NCBI RefSeq assembly: GCF_004379255.2 | Contig: NC_056051.1 | Coordinates: 7,094,062-7,158,061 of the forward strand | Length of the DNA stretch: 64,000 bases | Origin: Salvia splendens | Taxonomy: Eukaryota > Streptophyta > Magnoliopsida > Lamiales > Lamiaceae | Reading direction: 5' to 3' | In this document: one piece after another, positions 1 through 10,698 of the stretch | Numbering within the stretch: the first letter of the stretch is position 1 | How the letters are laid out: the number at the start of each line of letters is the position of its first letter | Made by a program: the position numbers and the translations under genes | Notes under the pieces: generated by a model | What the model saw: only the letters and a program-made list of their open reading frames with translations | Told to the model about the DNA's origin: nothing | The model's database searches: none

Positions 1-679
1 CCAATTTATTTAATTTTTCAAGCCCAATTCATTTTATTTGAAGCTACTTTTTGAAGCCCAAATTTTGGAGAAGATCAAGTTAGTCTTTCTCTCAACACAA
101 AACTGTAACCGTAAATCACTCCCTACAAAATCTCAACAATTAGAGATTCACCGTTTTTTTATATACGTGTAGGCCTTCCTCAATCCCACGATAACACATA
201 AATGCAATTTTAGAGAAACCGTGATTTCTCCATATTTCTCCCATGATCTGCAGTTACAAGCGAAACTCTCATTTACACCATGTTCCAAACGGCAGTTTCA
301 TAATCCATTCTATACTTCCTAATCTGCTCCATATTTCACAATTGAGAGGAAGCACCCGAGTGAAAGCAGAGAGTTCGGCGAGTCGAAATTCAGCAAGGAG
401 GATTCTGTTCGAACTCAATTTCAAACCCAGCACGTTCAGGAATTGACTGGCGTTGACCGAGATGATGCGGTGCTGGACGGCGACGCCTCTTTGCCCGATC
501 AGCAGCCTCGCAACCTTCGGCCAGCAGCAGCGTACTGATGAAACTTCGAGAGGGCAGTGGCGGCGAACGATTTCGGGAGATGTACAGCAGCAGCAGCGGC
601 TGCTCATGACGGACAGCAGCAACGGGCTGATGAAACTCCGCCGGCAGCGACGACGCCGGCAGCGCTTTGACAGCAGTGG

Positions 680-1220
680 TGATGGTTGGGCGAATTTTTG
701 ATAGTAGTAGATGCAGGTAATAAATACAGATCACGACACAAGGAATTACGTGGTTCGATTTACTGAGGTAAATCTACGTCCACGGGAAGAAAGGAGGGCA
801 AGATTGTATTGCTTGATCTGGTTTACCAGCTTACAAATACAGACTTGCTATATGATATTTGATGTCTAGAGAGCTCTCTTTTCCTTTAGTCTATCTGATC
901 TAAGTTCTATTTATACATTGAACTAAGATCGTGGCTTGCATCACCACTGACTAGGTCGTGGCTTGCATCACCACTAACTTGGTAGTGGATGTCGTGGAGG
1001 TCATGAGATCCTGCATGGGTCCACTATCTCTTTGTTTGGTCCGCTATCCTGCATGAGATCCTGCATGAGTTGACACCACTAAATAGATCGTGTAGTGGAG
1101 GTCGTGGAGGTTCTGCATGAGTCCACTATCTCCCAGTTCGGTCGAATACTGAGACCGAACTGCTGAACTATTGCCGAGCAGCTTTTGCCGATCTGAGAGT
1201 AGAGCTTGATTGGTCGGCTT
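680..1220 (-). repeat. Truncated LTR of the Tat-like element
   Basis: Matches the first 541 bases of the 702-bp LTRs at 1889 and 8292, then jumps at GGTCGGCTT straight into gag sequence (GCACATATGG, equal to 7624 onwards). The four bases GCTT are shared by both parents at the junction, which suggests a microhomology deletion. The outer end still carries the AGTGG target duplication. Confidence 0.85.
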
Positions 1221-1814
1221 GCACATATGGACCTCATTGAGACCTTGGTTCGCCATGTTATACTGATAGCGTCCCAGGAAGTCATGAGGATTCACTAACC
1301 CGTCATAAGTCATTGACGGAGTTCGGTAGTTCTGTGGCAAGGGAGTTCGGGTGATATCGTCCGAGAACGGAGTCTTCAATGCTCCGTACATGGCGAACCC
1401 GACATCTCTTCGGTATGGAGGAGATGGAGTTCTCCTGTGATTCCGGTACCGAGGAGGAACAGGAACATGTCGGGGTTGAGGATTCTTCTTCCTGGAAGAC
1501 ACGGCACTACTGCGGTAGTGACTTTCATGTCTGGATGAGGAGGGAGAATCCACCGTTTTCGTCTCCGGCTTTTGGCCCTTTTGCAGGAAAATTAAGAACT
1601 CTTCCTGCTTCTCGGCCAAAAACAACTTGACAGCCTCGTTCAAATCGGGCTGCTGGGAAGACTTGGTGCGATGAGTCTTTGAGCGGCTTGTACCTTCTCC
1701 GTGAGAACTGGAAGTAGATTTCTCCCGAGGCTGTTTTCCAGACCTGCGGGCTGGACTAGCTTCCTCATGGTTATCACGAACGGAAGCACGGGTATTATGT
1801 GATCTGGTATGCAT
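1217..1814 (-). pseudogene. Gag N-terminal fragment (second copy)
   Basis: The minus-strand frame starts MHTRSHNTRASVRDNHEE at 1814 and matches the start of gag at 8217. It keeps the frame through SDDITRTPLPQNYRTPS, where the other copy has a one-base insertion. After MCK it runs into LTR sequence and ends in the LTR, so the capsid (retrotrans_gag) core and everything downstream are lost. It is useful as the unshifted reference for the broken gag at 7050-8217. Confidence 0.8.
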
Positions 1815-1888
1815 TTTTTTGGTGGAAGAGGATCAAAAACTCGCTTTTATCACAGATTTGGTTCTCTGTTTCCCACAGACGGCGCCAG

Positions 1889-2590
1889 TGATGGTTGGGC
1901 GAATTTTTGATAGTAGTAGATGCAGGTAATAAATACAGATCACGACACAAGGAATTACGTGGTTCGATTTACTGAGGTAAATCTACGTCCACGGGAAGAA
2001 AGGAGGGCAAGATTGTATTGCTTGATCTGGTTTACCAGCTTACAAATACAGACTTGCTATATGATATTTGATGTCTAGAGAGCTCTCTTTTCCTTTAGTC
2101 TATCTGATCTAAGTTCTATTTATACATTGAACTAAGATCGTGGCTTGCATCACCACTGACTAGGTCGTGGCTTGCATCACCACTAACTTGGTAGTGGATG
2201 TCGTGGAGGTCATGAGATCCTGCATGGGTCCATTATCTCTTTGTTTGGTCCGCTATCCTGCATGAGATCCTGCATGAGTTGACACCACTAAATAGATCGT
2301 GTAGTGGAGGTCGTGGAGGTTCTGCATGAGTCCACTATCTCCCAGTTCGGTCGAATACTGAGACCGAACTGCTGAACTATTGCCGAGCAGCTTTTGCCGA
2401 TCTGAGAGTAGAGCTTGATTGGTCGGCTTTTACCGAGCTGTAGGCTGGGGCCGAACTCTTGATTGGTCGGCTTTTACCGAGCTGTAGGCTGGGGCCGAAC
2501 TCTTTGGTAATGCCGAACTGATACTCTTCCTTGGGCTTTGGGCTGATGGGCCGTCACTGCTATTGGGCTTGTTTAGTACGTACCCCATCA
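1889..2590 (-). repeat. Internal LTR (functional 3' LTR) of the Tat-like element
   Basis: 702 bp, TGATGG to CCATCA, with near-identity to 8292-8993 (one visible difference is T for C in GGTCCATTATC near 2230). A polypurine tract abuts it on the right and a primer-binding site on the left, so this LTR serves as 3' LTR of one unit and 5' LTR of the shortened neighbour unit. Confidence 0.88.
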
Positions 2591-2606
2591 CTACCCCCCC
2601 CCGAAA
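2591..2606 (-). other. Polypurine tract of the Tat-like element
   Basis: On the minus strand the sequence is CTTTTCGGGGGGGGGTAG directly before the LTR start TGATGGGG. The same tract abuts the LTR at 49817 in the related element. This fixes the element's orientation. Confidence 0.75.
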
Positions 2607-2639
2607 AGCGAAGTGAATCACTTCGGCGAAGCGAGTCAC

Positions 2640-2929
2640 TTCGGCATTCTGGATAAAGGTACGGGGAAGGCTGACGTCAGGGGACGTGCCTTACGCGTGA
2701 CTGCATTAAATGCGACAGTAAAATCCGGCCGTTGAATCCTGAAAAGGTGGGATTCGAAACGGTGCGATGATTTTGAAATCTTCTCCGAATCTGATAAATA
2801 CGTCCTTTCTTCATCATTTGAACACTTTTGCTATTGCTTCTTCTGCATTCTCTCTCTTTCGCGTAAAAATTTCCTTCCGCTTTCAAGAATTTCTTCAGAA
2901 TTTCTTCAGACTTTCAAAGAGTAAGAACT
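2640..2929 (+). promoter_or_regulatory. Candidate promoter of the antisense gene, with TGACGTCA at 2672-2679
   Basis: Between the polypurine tract and the antisense reading frame lies a palindromic TGACGTCA (bZIP/as-1-type core), a second ACGT core a few bases on, an AT-rich GATAAATACG about 140 bases before the ATG, and a pyrimidine-rich leader. The same layout is kept at 49850-50149 of the related element. Promoter activity is inferred, not seen. Confidence 0.4.
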
Positions 2930-5810
2930 ATGTCTTCTTCTTCTTCTTCTGAGTCAGGTAGCGGTAGGAAAGGGGATAAGGGGTCTTCTAGCCGGAAAGA
3001 ATCCGGGGAGAAGACCGTAGAGTATTTTCACAGCATCTTGAGTAAGGATACTGTGATATCCCTACACGAAAAATATTTTTTTCCTGGGGGGAAGGTTGCG
3101 ATTCCCGATGACCTTCATAGGGCTGACTCACCGCCGGAGGGTTACGCCACCGTTTATGAAGCCGGCTTGGAATGCGGGCTTCGTTTCCCTCTTCCCCCTG
3201 CCTTTGTAGAGCTGCTTGATTTTTTTCAACTCCCTTTAGGTCAGGTGACTCCGAACTCTTGGAGGCACTTATCGGCCTTTGCTGCCGAACTGCGTAGGCT
3301 AGATAAGGATCTGTCTCTGAGGGCAATCCTTAATTTCTTCCAGCTTAAGAGGAAAGGATCTTGGTTTTACTTGATCCCTTTACAGCCTTTTAGGGCCTTC
3401 TGCAAAACCAAGTGGCCAAAGTGGCAACATCGCTTCTTTTTTTATAATAGGACAGCGGCTCCGGGCTTTCCCTGGAGAGGGCCGAAGTCCGTGATTCCTC
3501 ATCCTCGGTTAGAACCGTTGGACGAGCTCGAGGGCGAGCTCAATAAGATTCCTATGATTAGGAAGCAGTACCTGGAGTCTGAGCTCGTCAAGGGCGACTT
3601 CTTGTTCGACTCCTCGTCTTCGGACGAAGAGGCTGAGGGTGAGGATTTCTTTTTTATGCATTACTGCCTTGACGACGAAAACTAACCTTGTTTTCTTGCT
3701 TTTTGGCAGTGAACTTGCTAAACAAGCTCGGTCGCAAATCCTCCGAATCTAAGGAACCGGAGAGGCCGAAAACCAACAGCTCGGCGTCTGATGCCGAGAA
3801 GAATCCGAAGAGGCAAAAGACCTCTTCGGATCCAAAGAAGCCGGAGTCGACTTCGGCAAGGGGGAAGGGGAGGATTCAGAAACCCCCAAGAGCGCCAGAG
3901 AAAGACGTGGTCTTGGCGCCTCCTTCGGAACATATCTGTGAGCCCTTTTTATGGCCCACGGACTTCGCCGAGGTGAATTCTCTTCTTGATTTTCTGGCCT
4001 TGCTTTTTTCCTGTATTTTTTGTGGCCCCTCGGTTGACTTTTTCCTTTTTCCATTTTCAGAGGAACGATATGCTCTCCAAGCTCGTCGCCGTTGAACTCT
4101 CCAAAGCGTCCAACGATTATGCTGAGATGCAAAGGAAGTTGGCGGCTGCTCGTCACCAGGCCGAACAGGCTAAGGCAGACTTTGAGAAGGCCAGAGCTGC
4201 TAGGATCTCGGCCCAGGATGAAGCCCAGTTTGCCAAAAACCAGCTCGTCATCCAGCGAGAGCAGACGAAACGGAGGGATGCTGCCGCCGTGGTGGCCCAA
4301 GGGGAGGTTCTCCGTGCTTTCGCGGAGAAACTCTTTCTGAGCAATCAATTTTCGGCCTTTGTCGGTGATCTGCTGAAACTGATGACCGATAATGCCGAAC
4401 AGGGGCCCGAAGTCGTCCTGCCGCTGTACGGCCGAGAGATAGCAGCTCGTCTCCAGAGTCTGCCGCTCCTTGAGGAGCTTGCTTCGTCCTCGGTCTTGCT
4501 TTCTGCTGACCGAGTTCGTAGTTGCCGAGCTGACCGGGACGAGAATATGGAGGCTATCTTTGCCTCCTTAGGGCCAGTTTCACCCGCTCCAATTTTCCAC
4601 GGAGAGGGTGAGACCGAGCAGCTTGATCAGCAGACCGGAGACAGGCAGGCCGAGCAAGAGGTGCTGCTGATCGGTGATGGGGGCACCGAGCAGGCTGGGG
4701 GGAGCAGGGAGGCCGAGGCTGAAGCTGAGGCAGACAAGGAGAAGGAAGCTGAACCTCACCGAGGAGCCGGAGACGAAGCTGGCGGAGTATGATTTCGTCT
4801 CCCTTCTCTTAGTTTAGTTTCTTCCTTGTTGTAAAATGGCCTTGAAGCCCTCCTTGTGTAAAAAAAAATTTTTCTTATGAATGAAAAAATTCTTCTTTCT
4901 GCACTTGTGTCTTCGTATAGCTTTTCGTACTCTCTTTTACTCCTGTTGTGGTTTACTACCTGCTCAGTAAACTGAAATGCCGAACTGACATAGGCTGCTT
5001 TGTATTCTTAACTCTTAAGGAGCTAGAGGTACTTCACTGGAAGCGGCTGTACTCTTCCGCTTTAGACGAAGCTGAGAAAAAGCCATAGCTGACCAGATGA
5101 AGAATGACGAACTCTTGGCTTGTTTAGTGAAGCTGGAGGCCGACAATAAGGACTTAGAGTCCGAAAAGAAAGATCTGGAGGCCGAGCTGAATACTGCCGT
5201 CGCTGAGAGGACTGCGTATGAGGATTTCATCTGCGGACGCGGGGGAATGAGCATCTCTGAAGTTCAGGAACGAGTTGACGAACTGTGGGAGGAATATCAC
5301 GTACTCCGGAGGAACAATGCGCTGGAGAGCTCGGCTTGCCAACAAGTCGTGAAATCATTGCGGCGCTGGGCTTCTCGGTACGACATCATTCTTTCCCGGC
5401 GTCCCTCAATCGAGAGATTCCTTAGGCATTTCCCGCCAACAGATGGTCGCACTCCAGCTCAAACCCCTGATTCACTTGCTCAAAACCCTACTCCAAGTCA
5501 GCAACGAACTCAGGAACAGCCGGAAACGTCAAGACGAGAACGGACTCAGGAGCAACCGGAAACGTCAAGACGAGGACGGACTGAAGTTCGTAGAGGAGCT
5601 GTGATTATGAGTGAGCAAGATCAACAAATGCTTCGTGAAGAGACTCTTCGCCGCCGAGGTGCCAGAGCTTCCCGGGCTCAGGGAAGAGGCGGTAGGTCGA
5701 TTAGAGCATCTCGTCGACCTGCTTATTCTTCAGCTGCCCGGAATGACCGAACTCGGCTTCACGAGGATTTTGTGAATAGATGGCTCAACTTTAGCAACCA
5801 GGGACAGTAG
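2930..5810 (+). pseudogene. Antisense accessory gene of the Tat-like element (putative gypsy-type transposon protein), frameshifted
   Basis: Four exons can be built by comparison with 50150-52998: 2930-3638, 3710-3972, 4061-4786 and 5020-5810, all with GT/AG borders and matching phases. Exon 1 encodes a Ser-rich start, then a block with YATVYEAGLECGLRFPLP, LPLGQVTPNSWRHLSAF and KGSWFYLIPLQ that I associate with the Pfam family Transposase_28 ('putative gypsy type transposon'). Exon 2 is basic, exon 3 is Ala/Glu/Arg-rich and probably coiled coil with an acidic end, and exon 4 is another coiled coil (VKLEADNKDLESEKKDLEA) with a Gln/Arg-rich tail. Exon 4 has lost one base near 5083 (GAGAAAA-AGCC), so this copy cannot make the full protein. 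It is antisense to gag and lies between the integrase tail and the 3' LTR. Its function is unknown. Confidence 0.7.
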
Positions 5811-5937
5811 AATAGTCCTTTGTAATGGCGTAACGCCTTCTTGTAGGGCAGCAGAATTATATGCCGAACAAGATTTAATAAATGAAATTTTCATTTCGCT
5901 TCTATCACTGCGTATTTACAGCTCAGCGAAAAAATTT

Positions 5938-6222
5938 CATCGTGCTCGTCCTCGGTCTTATGAAGTAAACTTCTTTGACCGGACTCGTCCTCGGTCTTAT
6001 GAAGTAAGCTTCTTTGACCGGACTCGTCTTTGGTCTTATGAAGTAAACTTCTTTGACCGGACTTGGTCCTCGGTCTTATGAAATAAACTTCTTTGACCGG
6101 ACTCGTCTTTGGTCTTATGAAGTAAACTTCTTTGACCGGACTTGGTCCTCGGTCTTATGAAATAAACTTCTTTGACCGGACTCGTCTTTGGTCTTATGAA
6201 GTAAATTTCTTTGACCGGACTA
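5938..6222. repeat. Tandem minisatellite, about 39-41 bp units, degenerate
   Basis: About seven units built around GGTCTTATGAAGTAAACTTC and TTTGACCGGACTCGTC, with variable CCTC or CTTT linkers. It lies between the integrase end and the antisense gene, equivalent to the element's region before the 3' LTR. A more homogeneous version is at 53165-53600. Confidence 0.85.
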
Positions 6223-6227
6223 AGCTT

Positions 6228-6392
6228 GTGTCCTAATTTGGCGAGTTTTATCGCTCGGATCGGACTTTCCCTTGTCCTAATTTGGGGATCGGACTTTCCC
6301 TTGTCCTAATTCGGCGAGTTTTATCGCGTGGATCGGACTTTCCCTTGTCCTAATTCGGCGAGTTTTATCGCGTGGATCGGACTTTCCCTTTG
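6228..6392. repeat. Second tandem repeat, about 43 bp units
   Basis: Three to four units containing CTTGTCCTAATTCGGCGAG, TTTATCGCG and GATCGGACTTTCCC, one of them shortened. A single related unit is at 53630-53700 in the other element. Confidence 0.8.
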
Positions 6393-6667
6393 TTGCAGTT
6401 CGTTTCAGACGAACTGCTTGTTTCTTAAGCTGAATTGTGGTCTTGTATCCTCCTTAGAAGCTTGGACTCACAATCGTTGGCTTATATATGTTCTAAAAAG
6501 GGGATCAGCCTTCGAAGAACAAGATACCTCAGTAACATTTGTAAGAGACGACACGCACATAGACAGACAAAACGCATATAGACAAACATGAAAAACAAGT
6601 AAAAAACAAAGAAAGCACATACCCCTAGGACCGAACTAGACACAAGACTGACTGACCGGACTGTCTC

Positions 6668-7070
6668 TTACAAATGGAACTTCTTGAGGTTGGAAATGTA
6701 CCATGTTCGGGGTACTTGTTCTCCTGACATGTGAGTCAATTTATAAGACCCTTTGCCGAGGACTTCTGACACCCGATATGGACCTTCCCATGTGGGTTCG
6801 AGTTTGCCCAGCTTTTCTGCTCGGCTTACTTCGTTGTTTCTCAAGACGAGATCTCCCACTTGAAATTGCAGCTTTTTCACCCTTTGGTTATAATACCGGG
6901 CTACTTGCTCCTTGTACTTGGCTGCTTTTATGCAGGCCAATTCTCTTCTTTCTTCGGCCAGATCTAGTTCGGCTCTCAGTCCGTCATCATTCATTTCTGA
7001 GGAGAAATTTAGAGTTCGGGGACTGGGTACGCCGATCTCAACCGGAATCACGGCGGGCGGGCGGCTTCTC
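6668..7070 (-). pseudogene. Integrase C-terminal remnant (Ty3/gypsy pol tail)
   Basis: The minus-strand frame reads AVIPVEIGVPSPRTLNFSSE, then ELACIKAAKYKEQVARYYNQ, FQVGDLVLR, WEGPYRV, GSYKL and PRTWYISNLKKFH before a stop at 6668. This is the usual end of a Ty3/gypsy integrase (GPY/F-type module). All upstream pol domains are gone: the sequence joins gag near 7050. A 32-bp tandem duplication at 7124-7188, in the gag part next to this join, marks local rearrangement. Confidence 0.85.
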
Positions 7071-8217
7071 AGGATTGAGACGTGGCCCCAATCGGTCTTG
7101 CACCGGAGTCCTTTGAATCCTTTCAAAAGGAGTTCGGCGAGGATGTCCCTGATCGCCAAAAGGAGTTCGGCGAGGATGTCCCTGATCGCTATGATCGGGC
7201 TTCCTCTCGTCTCCTCGGGATGAGCTGTCTAAAGACCGTTTGCGACGGTCTGCCTCATCGGCACGGGAGAACTTGTCCGCAATGTCCCACATTTCTTGAG
7301 CTGTTTGCGGACTGCATTCCACGAGCTTTCTGTAGAGAGCTCCGGGCAGGATTCCATTTTGGAATGCCGAAATGACAAGTAGATCATTGAGATCATCTAC
7401 TTGTAGGCATTCCTTGTGGAACCTCGTCATAAAGTCGCTGATCTTTTCGTCGCGACCTTGACGTGTAGAAAGCAGTTGAGCCGAAGTGATTCGGGCTTCC
7501 GCTTTCTGAAAGAACCTCCTGTGGAAAGCATCCATTAGATCTCGGTAAGATCTAATGCTGCCTTGGGGGAGGCTATCGAACCACCTTCTTGCGTTCCCGA
7601 TAAGCAGCTCGGGAAACAGCTTGCACATATGGACCTCATTGAGACCTTGGTTCGCCATGTTATACTGATAGCGTCCCAGGAAGTCATGAGGATTCACTAA
7701 CCCGTCATAAGTCATTGACGGAGTTCGGTAGTTCTGTGGCAAGGGAGTTCGGGGTGATATCGTCCGAGAACGGAGTCTTCAATGCTCCGTACATGGCGAA
7801 CCCGACATCTCTTCGGTATGGAGGAGATGGAGTTCTCCTGTGATTCCGGTACCGAGGAGGAACAGGAACATGTCGGGGTTGAGGATTCTTCTTCCTGGAA
7901 GACACGGCACTACTGCGGTAGTGACTTTCATGTCTGGATGAGGAGGGAGAATCCACCGTTTTCGTCTCCGGCTTTTGGCCCTTTTGCAGGAAAATTAAGA
8001 ACTCTTCCTGCTTCTCGGCCAAAAACAACTTGACAGCCTCGTTCAAATCGGGCTGCTGGGAAGACTTGGTGCGATGAGTCTTTGAGCGGCTTGTTCCTTC
8101 TCCGTGAGAACTGGAAGTAGATTTCTCCCGAGGCTGTTTTCCAGACCTGCGGGCTGGACTAGCTTCCTCATGGTTATCACGAACGGAAGCACGGGTATTA
8201 TGTGATCTGGTATGCAT
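7050..8217 (-). pseudogene. Gag of the Tat-like element, frameshifted
   Basis: Starts at 8217 (MHTRSHNTRASVRDNHEE), directly inside the primer site. A basic Ser/Arg-rich N-terminus is followed by the capsid core: NPHDFLGRYQYNMANQGLNE, LIGNARRWFDSLP, DLMDAFHRRFFQ and ISDFMTRFHKE, the retrotrans_gag pattern. An extra base in the run at 7751-7754 (GGGG versus GGG in the copy near 1350) shifts the frame, so the N-terminus (to about 7705) and core (7742 onwards) are out of phase. The 3' part, with the repeated QGHPRRTPF, joins integrase sequence near 7050 with loss of the CCHC and enzyme domains. Confidence 0.85.
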
Positions 8218-8271
8218 TTTTTTGGTGGAAGAGGATCAAAAACTCGCTTTTATCACAGATTTGGTTCTCTG

Positions 8272-8290
8272 TTTCCCACAGACGGCGCCA
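8272..8290 (-). other. Primer-binding site, Tat-like element
   Basis: On the minus strand TGGCGCCGTCTGTGGGAA lies one base after the LTR end. The same site follows the LTR at 1889 (1869-1887) and at 54431. I do not assign the tRNA. Confidence 0.8.
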
Positions 8291-8291
8291 G

Positions 8292-8993
8292 TGATGGTTG
8301 GGCGAATTTTTGATAGTAGTAGATGCAGGTAATAAATACAGATCACGACACAAGGAATTACGTGGTTCGATTTACTGAGGTAAATCTACGTCCACGGGAA
8401 GAAAGGAGGGCAAGATTGTATTGCTTGATCTGGTTTACCAGCTTACAAATACAGACTTGCTATATGATATTTGATGTCTAGAGAGCTCTCTTTTCCTTTA
8501 GTCTATCTGATCTAAGTTCTATTTATACATTGAACTAAGATCGTGGCTTGCATCACCACTGACTAGGTCGTGGCTTGCATCACCACTAACTTGGTAGTGG
8601 ATGTCGTGGAGGTCATGAGATCCTGCATGGGTCCACTATCTCTTTGTTTGGTCCGCTATCCTGCATGAGATCCTGCATGAGTTGACACCACTAAATAGAT
8701 CGTGTAGTGGAGGTCGTGGAGGTTCTGCATGAGTCCACTATCTCCCAGTTCGGTCGAATACTGAGACCGAACTGCTGAACTATTGCCGAGCAGCTTTTGC
8801 CGATCTGAGAGTAGAGCTTGATTGGTCGGCTTTTACCGAGCTGTAGGCTGGGGCCGAACTCTTGATTGGTCGGCTTTTACCGAGCTGTAGGCTGGGGCCG
8901 AACTCTTTGGTAATGCCGAACTGATACTCTTCCTTGGGCTTTGGGCTGATGGGCCGTCACTGCTATTGGGCTTGTTTAGTACGTACCCCATCA
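8292..8993 (-). repeat. 5' LTR of the Tat-like element
   Basis: 702 bp, TGATGG to CCATCA, directly followed by the AGTGG target duplication (8994-8998). Same length as the LTR at 1889-2590. Both contain a duplicated stretch around GACTGGTCGGC-like and CTGTAGGCTGGGG motifs near the outer end. Confidence 0.9.
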
Positions 8994-10698
8994 AGTGGCG
9001 CGGAGGAGACGGCACGACGGCGGAGAGAAAAGATGGAGAGACGAAAGGCGAAAGCAGCGGCGATGCGACGTTGACTGCACTGTGACAGCAACGACGCTGC
9101 GTTCTGATCGAAGGAGAGCTGTAGAAGATTGAGAGAGATGAAAGACGGATGTAGAGATCGAGAAGAAAAAGGGGAATTCAAATCTCATTCTAGGAGTTCA
9201 CTATTCACGTAAGTGAGAAAAGTTGGAAGTTTTGGGCCCTTTTCTTATTTAAATGTTTGGCCCATGTGAATTAATCTTAAGTGTTGGGCCTTTTGTTTTA
9301 ATTAAGGAGATGGATAGGTGACTTGACACACGATTTTCGAGAATAGAATGGGGCACAAGTAAAGACTTTTAACGAACGAGGTGGGCTTTCTAACTAAGTA
9401 TTATTTGGCTTTCGAACTAAATACTTTCAAGAGCTTTAGTTTTAATATTTTGATTCGAACATCATTTTATGTGACGAAATTCCTTTTAACTGAGATTACA
9501 AGCATTATTAATTTTATTCGACGATGACGTGATTTATGTGCTTAAAGTGAAATCATTAAAGTGAAAGTGATGTTATGTGATATATGTGTTGATTTATCGA
9601 GTGATTTGTGAATTGCTTGGCTTTGTTGATGTGAATTGATGCTCGACCTTGACAGAAAAGTGATTTATGCTTCAAATACGTTTTTGAGGAAAATAAAGTT
9701 TGCAAAGGGAATGTCATGCCATGTTTTTGTTTTGAGAAATGCCTATCTGTTTGTTTAGCAAGGGAAATCGAATTCGGGTCTGACTAGGAAGTGAGTTCCT
9801 ACTCAGGCTAGTGTACACCACATAGATCGTGCGCTATCTCTTCGAGTTGGCCGGTCTAGTGACTTTGAATGTGGCTGCATTCCTTGTTATGTATGTTGAG
9901 ATTGTTGAGATGATGTTGTTGAGGTTGTTGAGATGATGATGTTGATGTTGATGATTGCTTAGTGGGGAGTGAGTCCCTACTATGAGTTTAATCGAATTCG
10001 GGTCCTAGCAAGGGTGCGTCCCTGCTTGGGCTAGTGTACACGATGAGGACTGTGAGTCATCGAACGGGTTGGCCGGTTTTCATGCTCGTGGAAAGTGGCC
10101 CCCCTTACACGGCACCCTAAAGAACAGATATGGCAGTTTCTTAAATAAATCAAGGAGAAATGATTGTGTTTTGAAATGATGAGGAAAAAGGATTTGAGGA
10201 TGAGTTGAAAGTTTGTGTTTGAGATATTTTTAGTGTCTCGGGCCTTTTCAAGATTAAAACCCCGAGGTCACTCAATGGTGGCATGATATAACTGTTTTTT
10301 TAAATTGTTTTGGCATTTGTTCACTGAGTACATCAAGTACTCAGCCCTGCATGTGTTTTCCCTATGTGCAGGTTGAGCGGTGACGAGTGCGGTGGGTGTT
10401 GAGCATAAAAGTGAAGAATGTCTATCAAATGTCTAGAATATGTTGTGTCTTCATACATAGCATTATTCTACTCTCGAAATGCTTCCGCTAAATATTGTTC
10501 CTTTTGAGTTCGTGTATTGTTGAGATATTTTCATTTGGAGTTGTTGATTGTTGAGATACTCTGATTTTATTCGAGCCATTTCCATTTGTTTCGAGCTATG
10601 GCCTAGTTGTGTTGTTTTCCCCTTTCTTCCCCGCTCTTTAATCCTCCCCTAGTCGCGATCAACCGTGTTTTCTATCCTTAGAAAATGCGGGCGTGACA

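Larger units (their letters stand above)
680..8993 (-). mobile_element. Reversed Ty3/gypsy (Tat-like) element with three LTRs and an antisense gene
   Basis: The insertion starts TGATGG and ends CCATCA, flanked by AGTGG at 675-679 and 8994-8998. The 3' LTR of the host element (near 12695) shows the empty site with a single AGTGG. Gag, the primer-binding site and the integrase tail all read on the minus strand, so the element's 5' end is at the right. Order from right to left: LTR 8292-8993, gag, integrase tail, tandem repeats, opposite-strand gene 2930-5810, polypurine tract, LTR 1889-2590, second primer site, gag fragment, truncated LTR 680-1220. Protease, RT, RNase H and most of integrase are missing. 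The Tat-lineage call rests on the extra ORF between pol and the 3' LTR, a known trait of that group. Confidence 0.85.
1..10698 (+). repeat. 5' LTR of the Tekay-like element, split by a nested insertion
   Basis: Bases 1-679 and 8999-10698 together match 12018-14398 almost base for base. The 8.3 kb between them (680-8998) is an inserted gypsy element plus one copy of the 5-bp duplication AGTGG. The open frames seen here on either strand recur as non-conserved frames in the other LTR and are not treated as genes. Confidence 0.9.
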
